Below are positions 1 to 7,180 of a stretch of 8,523 nt of DNA, piece by piece. Source of the stretch: JBJXHB01 sp046160725 (GTDB lineage Bacteria > Pseudomonadota > Gammaproteobacteria > Burkholderiales > Burkholderiaceae_C); NCBI GenBank assembly GCA_046160725.1, contig JBJXHB010000332.1, positions 1 to 8,523 on the forward strand, read 5' to 3'. Under the pieces are notes generated by a model. The model saw only the letters and a list, made by a program, of their open reading frames with translations. It was not told the DNA's origin and did no database searches. The position numbers were made by a program, and so were the translations under genes. The stretch's first letter is position 1. The number at the start of each line of letters is the position of its first letter.

Positions 1-1
1 C

Positions 2-202
2 CTGCCGGCGAAGCCGGATGCCGACCAGGCCCGCGTGCTGGCCGAGGTGGCCCTGCTGGCGCAGGCGCTGGCGGTGCAGGATGCGCGGCGCCTGCGCCTG
101 CTGGCGGCCATGGTGCGCGCCAAGCCCCGGGACGTCGACCGCTACCAGCGCCTGCTGCTGGACCTCCTCGGCACCTTGGCGTCCGACCGCGCCGGACCGT
201 GA
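2..202 (+). CDS. 3' end of an unrecognised gene (5'-truncated)
   Basis: An open frame runs in from the left edge and ends at TGA 200-202, giving the last 66 residues of a protein. The visible part is Leu/Ala/Arg-rich and amphipathic, probably all helical (for example AEVALLAQALAVQDARRLRL, then RYQRLLLDLLGTL), with no cysteines and no recognisable motif. Third positions are almost all G or C, as in the neighbouring genes, which supports real coding. It ends 39 bases before the aminotransferase on the same strand, so the two may be co-transcribed. I do not recognise the family and assign no function. Confidence 0.55.
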   Translation: MPAKPDADQARVLAEVALLAQALAVQDARRLRLLAAMVRAKPRDVDRYQRLLLDLLGTLASDRAGP

Positions 203-241
203 TCCCGACGCCCCCCAGCGGCGGCATCGGACAATCCGGCG

Positions 242-1414
242 ATGACCACCGCACCCCTTGCCCAGCGGCTCGATGCCATCGAGCCCTTCCATGCCATGGC
301 GTTGTTCCGGCGCGCCGCGGCGCTGCAGGCCGCCGGCCGGCCGATCATCCACATGAGCCTGGGCGAGCCGGACTTCGGCGCGCCGCCGGCGGCCATCGCG
401 GCGCTGGCCGAGGCGGCACGGCGCGGCCTGGCCGGCTACAGCCCGGCCACCGGCATACCGGCGCTGCGCGAGGCCATCGCCGCCCACTATGAGCGGGTGC
501 ACGGCATCGCGCTGGACCCGCAGCGGGTCATCGTCACGACGGGCGGCACCGGTGCGCTGGTGCTGGCCTGCGCCCTGACGCTGGATGTCGGCAGCGAGGT
601 GCTGATGCCGGACCCGACCTACCCCTGCAACCGGCATATCGTCAGCGCCTTCAATGCCACCACCCGGCTGCTGCCGGCCGGACCGGAGAAGCGCTTCCAG
701 CTCGATGCAGACGACATCCGCCGGCACTGGGGCCCGAACACCCGCGCGGTGATGCTGGCGTCGCCGTCCAACCCCACCGGCACCACCATCACGGCAGAGG
801 AGCTGGCCTCGGTCTGGGCCGCGGTCGAGCAGCGCAGCGGCTGGCTGGTCTTCGACGAGATCTACAACGAGCTGACCTATGGCGGCCCCACGCCGCGCAC
901 CGCGCTGGCGCTGGACGACGACATCCTGGTGCTGAACAGCTTCTCCAAGTACTTCAGCATGACCGGCTGGCGCCTGGGCTGGCTGGTGGTGCCACCCCGG
1001 CTGGTGGCCCAGGCCGAGAAGCTGATGGCCAACCTGACCATCTGCCCGCCCACGCTGGCCCAGCATGCGGCGCTGGCCTGCTTCACGCTCGAGTCGATCG
1101 CCATCTGCGAGCAGCGGCGGGCCGAGTTGGCACAGCGGCGCGACTTCATCGTGCCGGCGCTCAAGCGCCTGGGCATCGGCGTGCCGACCGAGCCAGACGG
1201 TGCCTTCTACGTCTATGGGGACGTGTCGCGCTTCGGCATGTCCGGCGAGAAGCTGGCCGCCTACCTGCTGGACCAGGCTGAGGTCAGCCTGGTGCCGGGC
1301 ATGGACTTCGGCGTGCACGACGCCGCGCGCTGGATGCGCTTCACCTACTCCACCGCGCTGCCGCAGCTGCAGGAGGCGGTCGGGCGCATGGAGCGGGCGC
1401 TGGGGCGGCTGTAG
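242..1414 (+). CDS. Class I/II PLP-dependent aminotransferase
   Basis: A 390-residue protein of the usual length for fold-type I aminotransferases (AspC/AAT-like), cytosolic and dependent on pyridoxal phosphate. Visible landmarks: the N-terminal GEPDF motif, TTGGTGALVLA (cofactor phosphate contacts), SPSNPTGT with N177, FDEIYNEL with D205 and Y208 (pyridine ring contacts), the Schiff-base lysine K236 in NSFSKYFSMTGWRLG, and R366 in MRFTYS, which by family precedent binds the substrate carboxylate. All core catalytic residues are present, so it should be active. The substrate cannot be read from sequence; this branch acts on aspartate, alanine, aromatic or other amino acids with a 2-oxo acid partner. 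The ATG at 242 is chosen because LAQRLDAIEPFHAM is the expected family N-terminus. No strong Shine-Dalgarno is visible. Its stop lies 15 bases from the stop of the convergent permease gene. Confidence 0.93.
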   Translation: MTTAPLAQRLDAIEPFHAMALFRRAAALQAAGRPIIHMSLGEPDFGAPPAAIAALAEAARRGLAGYSPATGIPALREAIAAHYERVHGIALDPQRVIVTTGGTGALVLACALTLDVGSEVLMPDPTYPCNRHIVSAFNATTRLLPAGPEKRFQLDADDIRRHWGPNTRAVMLASPSNPTGTTITAEELASVWAAVEQRSGWLVFDEIYNELTYGGPTPRTALALDDDILVLNSFSKYFSMTGWRLGWLVVPPRLVAQAEKLMANLTICPPTLAQHAALACFTLESIAICEQRRAELAQRRDFIVPALKRLGIGVPTEPDGAFYVYGDVSRFGMSGEKLAAYLLDQAEVSLVPGMDFGVHDAARWMRFTYSTALPQLQEAVGRMERALGRL

Positions 1415-1429
1415 GGCAGGGCACCGCGG

Positions 1430-2173
1430 TCAGGCCAAGGCCTTGGCGATGGCCGCCGCGCCGCCCACCAGCAGCACGATGAACAACGCGCGCCGCACCA
1501 CGTCCGGCGGCCATTGCCCGTGCAGCCGGCTGCCGACCCAGGCCCCGGCCAGGCAGGCCGGCGCCAGGCTCAGGGCCAGCCACAGCAGCCGCGTGTCGGC
1601 ATAGAGGCCGGCCGCGATGTAGAGCGACAGCCGCAGCCAGGCGCTGACCAGGATCAGGCTGGCGGTGGTGGCGCGCAACGCCGACATGCCGTCCAGCCGC
1701 CGCGACAGGTAGATCGCGTACAGCGGCCCGCCGGTGCCGAACAGGCCGCCGAAGGTGCCGCCCACCAGCCCGGTGGGCAGCGCCCACCAGGCACTGGCCC
1801 GCCCCTGGGCCTGGGGTGCGAACAGGCTCCACAGCGCATTGGCGATGACAAACACGCCCAGGCCCAGCAGCAGCGGCGCGGTGGGCAGGCCGACCAGCGC
1901 GCCGACACCGACGAACTGGCCCAGCAACATGCACGGCACCAAGCGCAGCCACTCGCGCCAGGCCACCTGGCGCCAGTTGCGCAGGCCCAGTGCGACGGTG
2001 GCGCCCAGGTCGAACAGCAGCATCAGCGGGATGGCCACCTTCAGCGGCAGCATCAGGGCCAGCACCGGCGTGGCCACCAGCGTGGCGCCGAAGCCCACCA
2101 GCCCGAACACCGTGTAGCCGACAGTCACCGCCGCAGCCATCGCGGCCCAGGCCCAAGGGCTGAGGGACTCCAT
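1430..2173 (-). CDS. TauE/SafE-family membrane permease (sulfite exporter-like)
   Basis: A 247-residue integral membrane protein on the minus strand. About seven or eight hydrophobic segments are visible (roughly residues 9-34, 36-62, 79-94, 97-117, 131-150, 165-190, 195-215 and 226-246). The two-fold internal repeat typical of TauE/SafE proteins shows as two glycine-rich motifs: GLVGFGA at 24-30 and GLVGGTFGGLFGTGGP at 135-150. Members have been linked to export of sulfite, sulfoacetate and other small organic anions across the inner membrane, but the substrate here cannot be inferred. The frame stays open upstream, but ATG 2173 (MESLSPW) is chosen because the hydrophobic family sequence begins there and no nearby in-frame alternative exists; the ribosome site is weak (CGGGCG). 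It is convergent with the aminotransferase and divergent from the large gene at 2325. Confidence 0.88.
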   Translation of the reverse strand: MESLSPWAWAAMAAAVTVGYTVFGLVGFGATLVATPVLALMLPLKVAIPLMLLFDLGATVALGLRNWRQVAWREWLRLVPCMLLGQFVGVGALVGLPTAPLLLGLGVFVIANALWSLFAPQAQGRASAWWALPTGLVGGTFGGLFGTGGPLYAIYLSRRLDGMSALRATTASLILVSAWLRLSLYIAAGLYADTRLLWLALSLAPACLAGAWVGSRLHGQWPPDVVRRALFIVLLVGGAAAIAKALA

Positions 2174-2324
2174 CGCCCGATGATGGCATCCGTCGGCATG
2201 GGGATGGCATGTCCCCTGTTTGAGGTTCGATGCGGCATGGGCGCAGGCGTCGCTGCTGCTAGGCTCACTCATCGACAGGCGCCAGGGCCGCGACGACCGC
2301 TGCCCGCGCCTGCCAGGAGCCGAC
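2174..2324. promoter_or_regulatory. Divergent intergenic region between permease and large helical-protein gene
   Basis: These 151 bases separate two divergent genes and must hold at least part of the start signals for both. The only element I can support is the ribosome binding site AGGAG at 2315-2319. No -35/-10 pair close to the sigma-70 consensus is convincing on either strand; TTGAGG at 2220-2225 has no acceptable -10 partner 16-18 bases downstream. Confidence 0.35.
2315..2319 (+). promoter_or_regulatory. Ribosome binding site for the 831-residue protein
   Basis: AGGAG lies five bases before ATG 2325. The frame is open from at least 2220, so this site decides the start in favour of MPSLSPNL rather than an upstream codon. 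Confidence 0.75.
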
Positions 2325-4820
2325 ATGCCCAGCCTGTCACCGAACCTCGTGCCCGCCAGCGTGGAGAAGCTGGTGGCGCCGTTGAAGAGTGGGTCGCCCA
2401 AGGCCGACCCGAAGGCGCTGCTGGCGGCTGTCAAGCAACTGCAGGACCTGGACAAGGGCCTGGATGCCGACCTGTTCCAGCCCTTCAAGCCGGCCAGCCT
2501 GACGCAGGCCGAGGTGCGCCTGGGCGCGTTGCAGAAAGGGGCGGTGAAGGCCGCCCAGGCGGCGGTGGCCCAGGCGCGCAAGACATCGCAGGCGGCGGTG
2601 GCCCTGGCCGGTGCGGTGAAGGCGGACAAAGAGCTGGCCAAGCAATCCAAGCTGCTCAACGGCATCAACGACATCGCCAGCGACAGCAAGACCTATGCCG
2701 ACGCGTGGACGGCAGCGGCGAAGAAGGCCGAGGACGAGGCCACGGCCGCGCTGGCGCAGCTGCGCGAGACGGCCAAGAAGGCCGCAGCCAAGGGCGGGGC
2801 AGGCGAGGATGACGACGAGGCCGAGACCGACCTGAAGAAACTCGCGCCCAAGGTGATCGGTGCGCTCAAGCTGTGCCAGGCGGCACCGCCGGACAAGCCG
2901 CTGAAGTTCGTCGTGGGCGTGCTGTCCAAGCAGGTGTTCGTGTATGTCGGGCGCTCCAACGCGGGCAGCCTGAACGCCCGCATGAAAACCTGGATGAACG
3001 GCGGCAAGGCGTCGCCCAAGTGCCACCGTGGCGAGGTGCGCTACCAGGACGGCACCTTCGTCTTCGTCGGCACCACACTGCCCACCGGCGGCTTCGCGTC
3101 GCGCATGCAGCGCGGCTTGCTGCTGCTGACCAAGCGCCGCTACAAGCTGCGCATCGAGCGCCCTGGGCAGAAGCCCGACCCGGACGACGAGGCGCCGGGC
3201 CATGGCGACCAGCTCGACGACATCCTGCTGGCCGCGGCCGACGGGTCGGATGCCAACGCCGCCAAGGCGCGCGCCCTGCAACAGCGCCGCAAGAAGCTGC
3301 TGCCGGCGCTGGAGCGCGCAATGGCGGGCGACAGCCCCGCCGCCAATGCCCTGGTGGCGACTCTGCAGCGCTTTACCGATGCGCTGGCCGACGACAACCT
3401 GGACGCGGCCAAGGCGGCCCTGGACCAGGCCGAGAAGGCCATCGGCGATGCGACCAAGGCGGACGAGAAGGCCGGTGCCGACGCGCGCAAGGCCCTGAAC
3501 GCGCGCATGGCCAAGCTGACGGCGGGGCTCAAGCGGGCGCTGGCCGCCGGCGGCAAGCCCGCCGACGAAGCAAAGCGGCTGAGCAAGGACTATGCGGTGG
3601 CCATCAAGGGCAAGGGCGCTCAGGCGCTGGCCGCGGCCACCAAGGACGTGGAGGACCTGGAGGCGCTGCTGTCCGGCAAGGCCGTGCCCAGCGCACAGGA
3701 CCTGCAGGACAAGGACCAGCTGACCCGCGACCTGAAGGAGACGGCCCGTCAGGTGAAGGAGCTGGCCGACGCCAAGGACCCGCGGGCGGCCGAGGCGGTC
3801 AAGCTGACCAAGGAGGCCGGCGGCCTGCTGAGCTGGGAGACCCTGGACAAGGCCAAGGCCAAGTACAAGGCCCTGAAGGAGCTGGTCAGCGGCAAGGCCG
3901 GCACGCCGGAGGACTCGCCACGCCGAGCGCCCAAGGGCGATGCCGAGATCAGCCTGGATGCCTTCAACAAGGACCTGGGCAGCGCCATCGGCAACATCGG
4001 CAAGATGCGCACGGTGGCCAAGAAGCTGGGTGCCGACGACCTGGACAAGCACCTGGGCAAGGTCGCCGACGGCCTGGGCGCGGTCAGCAAGCAGTCCGGC
4101 AAGCTGGCCGAGGTGGCCGAGCTCTACCGCGACATGGAGGAGCTGCAGCGGGCGGTCAACGTGGCCCGGAGCCTGGACCTGAACAAGGACTTCGAGCAGG
4201 CCGCCGACGCGATGGACGACGTGGCCCGCATCACCGGCACGCTGGCCAAGAAGGCCGGTGCCAGCAAGGTGCCGGGCCTGGAGGCCTACGTCACCATCTG
4301 GCAGAACGCCGGCGAGATCTGGAAGATGGGCGCGCGCATCCGCAAGCGGCGCGAGGAGGAGTGGGAGAAGGCGTCGAGCAGCAACGACCCGGTCGCGACG
4401 GACACCGAGCCCGCGGCGCCGACCAAGGTTCCGAAGTCCAACACCGGCGGCATCACCGAGGCCCAGATCGTGAAGTTCATGGAGGACGCGCAGGCGACCT
4501 TCCTGGAGGAGGCCAGGACGATGGGCGGCGTCTGGAGCAACGAGGCGCCGCAGTGGAGCCTGGACACGGACTATTTCCTGAAGGCGTTTGCCGACTTCGA
4601 GGCGCTGCACGTGGAGCGCCAGAAGGTGATGGGCGACACGGTGGGTGCGGTGGCCGGGCGCCTGAGCCCGAAGTACAAGCTGCTGAGTAAACAGATGAAG
4701 GTGCCCTACGACGAGGCCATGGACCGCCTGAACAACCTGCAGCGGCTGGTGGGCAAGCGCGACGATATCTCCGTCACCTACGAGCCGGCGCTGAAGGCGA
4801 TGGCCAAGCTGGCGCCCTGA
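2325..4820 (+). CDS. Large Ala/Lys/Asp-rich helical protein of unknown function
   Basis: An 831-residue soluble protein with no signal peptide or membrane segment. Residues 1-158 and about 290-670 are rich in Ala, Lys, Leu, Asp and Glu with heptad-like spacing, predicting long helices or coiled coils (for example KAAQAAVAQARKTSQAAVAL). An acidic linker at 160-169 (GEDDDEAETD) precedes an island at about 170-279 with alternating hydrophobic strands, for example KFVVGVLSKQVFVYVGRS, KCHRGEVRYQDGTFVFVGTT and KRRYKLRIER, two cysteines (C184, C233) and more aromatic residues; it looks like a separate alpha/beta domain. A basic/charged stretch from R673 (RKRREEEWEK) and a Ser/Pro/Thr linker lead to a C-terminal helical region from about S705 with more Trp, Tyr and Phe. 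Start fixed by AGGAG at 2315-2319. Flanking genes are metabolic and unrelated. I do not recognise the family; a scaffold or secreted-effector role is possible but unsupported. Confidence 0.85.
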   Translation: MPSLSPNLVPASVEKLVAPLKSGSPKADPKALLAAVKQLQDLDKGLDADLFQPFKPASLTQAEVRLGALQKGAVKAAQAAVAQARKTSQAAVALAGAVKADKELAKQSKLLNGINDIASDSKTYADAWTAAAKKAEDEATAALAQLRETAKKAAAKGGAGEDDDEAETDLKKLAPKVIGALKLCQAAPPDKPLKFVVGVLSKQVFVYVGRSNAGSLNARMKTWMNGGKASPKCHRGEVRYQDGTFVFVGTTLPTGGFASRMQRGLLLLTKRRYKLRIERPGQKPDPDDEAPGHGDQLDDILLAAADGSDANAAKARALQQRRKKLLPALERAMAGDSPAANALVATLQRFTDALADDNLDAAKAALDQAEKAIGDATKADEKAGADARKALNARMAKLTAGLKRALAAGGKPADEAKRLSKDYAVAIKGKGAQALAAATKDVEDLEALLSGKAVPSAQDLQDKDQLTRDLKETARQVKELADAKDPRAAEAVKLTKEAGGLLSWETLDKAKAKYKALKELVSGKAGTPEDSPRRAPKGDAEISLDAFNKDLGSAIGNIGKMRTVAKKLGADDLDKHLGKVADGLGAVSKQSGKLAEVAELYRDMEELQRAVNVARSLDLNKDFEQAADAMDDVARITGTLAKKAGASKVPGLEAYVTIWQNAGEIWKMGARIRKRREEEWEKASSSNDPVATDTEPAAPTKVPKSNTGGITEAQIVKFMEDAQATFLEEARTMGGVWSNEAPQWSLDTDYFLKAFADFEALHVERQKVMGDTVGAVAGRLSPKYKLLSKQMKVPYDEAMDRLNNLQRLVGKRDDISVTYEPALKAMAKLAP

Positions 4821-4827
4821 CGGCGCC
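4811..4827 (+). terminator. Possible hairpin at the end of the large helical-protein gene
   Basis: GGCGCC (4811-4816) and GGCGCC (4822-4827) flank a five-base spacer containing the TGA stop codon, so a short, very stable GC stem can form. No T-run follows, so this is not a classical intrinsic terminator. In such GC-rich DNA it may be chance. Confidence 0.25.
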
Positions 4828-4938
4828 CAGCATCGCCTCGCGGCGCCGGGCCCGTCCCACACCGTGCGCCCCACCTGGCGGGCGCCGACGGCGTTGCCCT
4901 AAAGTCGGGCGACGGCCCGGGTGGCCGCGAGCCTGCCG

Positions 4939-6153
4939 ATGCCCGACGACCCCGCTGATACCGCTGCCGCAACTGCAGCCGCAACTGCAGCCGCAACTGC
5001 CGCCGCAACTGCCGCACTCATCGACCGCGCCACGCGCTGGGCCGGTGACTGGGCCGCGCCACGGCTGTCCGGCTGGGAGCGCGCGCAGGCTTTGCCGCGC
5101 GGGGCTTTCGAGCAGGCCGCCGCGGCCGGGCTGATGGCGGTGGAGGTGCCCGCCGGCCATGGCGGGCTGGGCCTGCCGTTCTCGGCCAAGGCGGCGCTGG
5201 TGCAGGCGTTGGCCGAGCTGGACTTCGGCGTCGCGATGGCGCTGGTGAACAGCCAGAACATCGCGGCCAAGCTGGCCCGCGAGGGGCCGGCCCACCTGGC
5301 CGGGCGCTGGGTGGCGCCCCTGATGCGCGGCGACGCGGTCGGCTGCACCGCGCTGACCGAGCCGGGCGCGGGCTCGGACTTTGCGGCCATCACCACCCAT
5401 GCAACCCGCGTGGACGGCGGCTGGCGGCTGGACGGCGCCAAGGCCTGGATCACCAACGCAGCCGTGGCCGACGTGGCGGTGCTGTATGCACAGACCGAGC
5501 CTGGCAGCGGCGGGCGCGGCATCGCCAGTTTCCTGGTCGAGGCACAGCGCACCGGCTTCGTGCGCGAGCCAGCCTTTGCGCTCAGCGGCCAGGCCACCAT
5601 CGGGGCCGGCGGCTTCCGGCTGGAGGGCTACCTGGCGCGGGACGACGAACAGCTGGCCGCGCCCGGGCGCGCCTTCAAGGCCGCACTCGGCAGCATCAAC
5701 GGCGCCCGCACCTACATTGCGGCGATGTGCTGCGGCATGGTGGCGCGTTGCCTGCAGGTGGCCGACGCACACGGTGAGCAGCGCCAGGCCTTCGGCCGGG
5801 CGCTGGCCGACCACCAGGGCTGGCGCTGGCGCCTGGCCCAGGCCAGCGCAGAGCTGGCCGCCTGCCAAGCCATGGTGGACGCCGCCGCCGCGGCCATCGA
5901 CGCCGGCCGGGACGCGCAACTCGCCGCCGCGCAGGCCAAACTGCTGGCAACGCAGATGGCCGAGCGGCAGATACCCGCGCTGGCCCAAGCCATGGGTGCC
6001 GAGGGCCTGCGCGAGCATCATCCCTTCGGACGCCACCTGGCCGGCGCACGCGTGGCCGGCTTCGTCGACGGCTCCAGCGAGATGCTGCTGGAGCGCATTG
6101 CCGCGGTGCGCCGCGCCAACATGACCCCACCCACCCAAGGAGACAAGCCATGA
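4939..6153 (+). CDS. Acyl-CoA dehydrogenase family flavoprotein
   Basis: A 404-residue protein (410 if GTG 4921 is used) with the three-part acyl-CoA dehydrogenase layout: N-terminal helices, a central beta domain with CTALTEPGAGSDF at about 136-148 (flavin and substrate binding) and DGAKAWITNA, then a C-terminal helical domain with NGARTYIAA (R257) and QAFGRALADHQGWRW. The family oxidises acyl-CoA thioesters to 2,3-enoyl-CoA with FAD and passes electrons to ETF. The usual catalytic Glu in the EGT-type motif of short- and medium-chain enzymes is Asp here (VDGSSEM, D377), so activity or substrate range may differ. The N-terminus has an Ala/Thr extension, residues 10-25, encoded by a 12-bp tandem repeat. 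Neither start has a good ribosome site; ATG 4939 is preferred over in-frame GTG 4921. Its stop overlaps the VOC gene start (ATGA), so the two are probably translationally coupled. Confidence 0.9.
   Translation: MPDDPADTAAATAAATAAATAAATAALIDRATRWAGDWAAPRLSGWERAQALPRGAFEQAAAAGLMAVEVPAGHGGLGLPFSAKAALVQALAELDFGVAMALVNSQNIAAKLAREGPAHLAGRWVAPLMRGDAVGCTALTEPGAGSDFAAITTHATRVDGGWRLDGAKAWITNAAVADVAVLYAQTEPGSGGRGIASFLVEAQRTGFVREPAFALSGQATIGAGGFRLEGYLARDDEQLAAPGRAFKAALGSINGARTYIAAMCCGMVARCLQVADAHGEQRQAFGRALADHQGWRWRLAQASAELAACQAMVDAAAAAIDAGRDAQLAAAQAKLLATQMAERQIPALAQAMGAEGLREHHPFGRHLAGARVAGFVDGSSEMLLERIAAVRRANMTPPTQGDKP
4966..5013 (+). repeat. 12-bp tandem repeat, four units, inside the acyl-CoA dehydrogenase gene
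   Basis: Four head-to-tail copies of GCCGCAACTGCA start at 4966, 4978, 4990 and 5002. The first two are identical; the last two end in C instead of A. The unit is a multiple of three and encodes Ala-Ala-Thr-Ala each time, so copy-number change by slippage would only lengthen or shorten the N-terminal extension. Confidence 0.9.
6137..6142 (+). promoter_or_regulatory. Ribosome binding site for the VOC gene
   Basis: AAGGAG lies seven bases before ATG 6150, inside the last codons of the acyl-CoA dehydrogenase gene. It is the strongest Shine-Dalgarno in the window and fixes the VOC start within the ATGA overlap. Confidence 0.8.
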
Positions 6154-6905
6154 GGATCCGCCAGATCGTCTTTGCCGCGACCGACCTGGCCGCGGCCAGC
6201 CAGCACATCGGCCGATGGCTGGCCCTCGACCCGCCCTACGCGGACCCGGGCGTCGGCGACTTCGGGCTGGGCAACGCGGTGTACGCCTTCGGCGACCAGT
6301 TCATCGAGGTGGTGTCGCCCATCCAGGACGGCACCGCCGCGGGCCGCCACATCCAGCGGCGCGGCGACAGTGGCTACATGGTGATCCTGCAGACCGACGA
6401 CCTGGCCCGCGAGAAGGCGCGCTTTGCAGGACTGGGGGTGCGCTCGGTCTGGGCCAAGGACCTGCCGGACATCAGCGCCATGCACCTGCACCCCAAGGAC
6501 ATCGGCTGCGCCATCGTCTCCATCGACGAGCCGCGGCCCGCCGCATCCTGGCGCTGGGGCGGCCCGGACTGGCGCGTGCAGCCCGGAATGGCCGGCGCGC
6601 AACGCGTGCGCGGCGTGACGCTGGAGGCGGCCGACCCGAAGGCCATGGCGCAGCGCTGGGGCCAGGTGCTGGGCCTGGCGCCACCCACCGCGGACGGCGA
6701 CGGCTGGCGCCTGGCCCTGGACGGCGGCTTCGTGCGCGTTCAGGCCTGCGGCGCGCGAGGGGAGGGCGTCGCGGGATACACGCTGGATGTGGCCGACCGC
6801 GACGCCGCACTCGAGCGTGCGCGAACGCTCGGGCTGCCGGTGACGGGCGATGCCGTCAATATCCTGGGCGTGCAGGTCGACCTGCAGGCCATGGCGCCGG
6901 CCTGA
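6150..6905 (+). CDS. VOC superfamily (glyoxalase-like fold) protein
   Basis: A 251-residue cytosolic protein with two vicinal-oxygen-chelate modules. The first begins MRIRQIVFAATDLAAAS and includes FGDQFIEVVSP and GYMVILQTDDL; the second runs from about RVRGVTLEAADPKAMAQRWG to the end, with FVRVQACG and GYTLDVADRDAAL. The layout resembles the glyoxalase-like (Glyoxalase_3-type) group, whose members mostly lack assigned reactions. In typical metal-dependent VOC enzymes the first strand carries a His ligand (DHV-type motif). Here that position appears to be Gln (RQIV), while the Glu of FIEVV is kept, so metal binding may be altered. The start is fixed by AAGGAG at 6137-6142 and overlaps the preceding stop, so it is co-expressed with the acyl-CoA dehydrogenase. 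A role in the same acyl-CoA or small-acid breakdown route is an inference from this coupling. Confidence 0.85.
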   Translation: MRIRQIVFAATDLAAASQHIGRWLALDPPYADPGVGDFGLGNAVYAFGDQFIEVVSPIQDGTAAGRHIQRRGDSGYMVILQTDDLAREKARFAGLGVRSVWAKDLPDISAMHLHPKDIGCAIVSIDEPRPAASWRWGGPDWRVQPGMAGAQRVRGVTLEAADPKAMAQRWGQVLGLAPPTADGDGWRLALDGGFVRVQACGARGEGVAGYTLDVADRDAALERARTLGLPVTGDAVNILGVQVDLQAMAPA

Positions 6906-7100
6906 TGTCCGGGCGTGGCGGCCGGCCGAGGCCCGCATGTTGACAATGGATCAAGCGTCCAAGAACCAGAACCCCATTCATCCACCGGGGCATATCCACA
7001 GGGCGCCGATGGCCACCGGTGGATCCAGATGTAGCCACTGATGGTCACCCGTGGCCATAAGTGGACACCGGTGGCAATATGGGGGTGATGGCGAAAACAC
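6906..7100. other. Non-coding junction between chromosomal genes and the cassette array
   Basis: No credible gene lies in these 195 bases. The left part retains high GC. The right part (about 7010-7075) holds imperfect repeats described separately. The integron-type core GTTAGGC follows immediately at 7101. A perfect TTGACA at 6940-6945 has no -10 partner. Base composition falls across this stretch, marking it as the boundary between core and acquired DNA. Confidence 0.6.
7010..7075. repeat. Cluster of imperfect TGG-CACC-GTGGC repeats, possible IS-end remnant
   Basis: Three related copies are seen: TGGCCACCGGTGG (7010-7022), TGGTCACCCGTGGCC (7042-7056) and TGGACACCGGTGGC (7062-7075). The first contains the perfect palindrome CCACCGGTGG. 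A fragment TCCACCGGGG at 6981-6990 may be a fourth, degraded copy. Multiple short repeats of this kind are typical of transposase-binding ends of IS21-type elements, but no transposase is present and the assignment is inference. An operator array is an alternative. Confidence 0.45.
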
Positions 7101-7107
7101 GTTAGGC
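7101..7107 (+). other. Orphan integron core site GTTAGGC (left end of cassette array)
   Basis: GTTAGGC is identical to the R' boxes at 7917 and 8501 and marks the left join of the first cassette. No matching GCCTAAC or palindromic arm is found in the ~200 bases before it, so it is not a full attC. The preceding bases GCGAAAACAC resemble both an attI-type right end and a truncated attC 3' end; I cannot separate the two. Confidence 0.65.
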
Positions 7108-7145
7108 CTCGCAAACTCAGCGTTCAGGCGCCACCCACAAAGCGC

Positions 7146-7173
7146 TTGCACTGATCGAGCGCAGTGCTATCAT
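7146..7173 (+). promoter_or_regulatory. Likely extended -10 promoter of the hicAB cassette
   Basis: TATCAT at 7168-7173 matches the sigma-70 -10 box at five of six positions and is preceded by TG plus one base (7165-7167), the extended -10 motif. A weak -35, TTGCAC at 7146-7151, lies 16 bases upstream. Transcription would start near 7180, essentially at the hicA GTG codon, predicting a leaderless message. It lies inside the cassette, so the module carries its own promoter. Confidence 0.55.
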
Positions 7174-7180
7174 TCAACTG

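Noticed and set aside
1514..2812. 432-residue Gln/Gly-rich plus-strand frame
   Set aside because: It is antisense to the clear TauE/SafE permease and then out of frame with the gene at 2325; its composition is typical of a shadow frame.
2925..3000. YVGRS...LNARM in the large helical protein resembling the YIG half of a GIY-YIG domain
   Set aside because: No GIY strand with proper spacing, no following His and no suitable Glu-P-Y segment were found, so the likeness is probably chance.
2873..4690. 605-residue Gly/Gln/Arg-rich plus-strand frame
   Set aside because: It lies wholly inside the large helical-protein gene in another frame and has no motif.
2337..4874. 845-residue open frame on the minus strand opposite the large helical-protein gene
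   Set aside because: It is a by-product of strong GC third-position bias. The translation is low-complexity (Leu/Gly/Gln/Arg-rich), and the plus-strand frame has a ribosome site and a coherent domain pattern.
4774..6138. 454-residue minus-strand frame
   Set aside because: It is antisense to the acyl-CoA dehydrogenase. Its Cys/Gly run is merely the reverse complement of the 12-bp repeat.
6940..6945. Perfect TTGACA -35 hexamer
   Set aside because: No acceptable -10 box occurs 16-18 bases downstream and no gene starts nearby.
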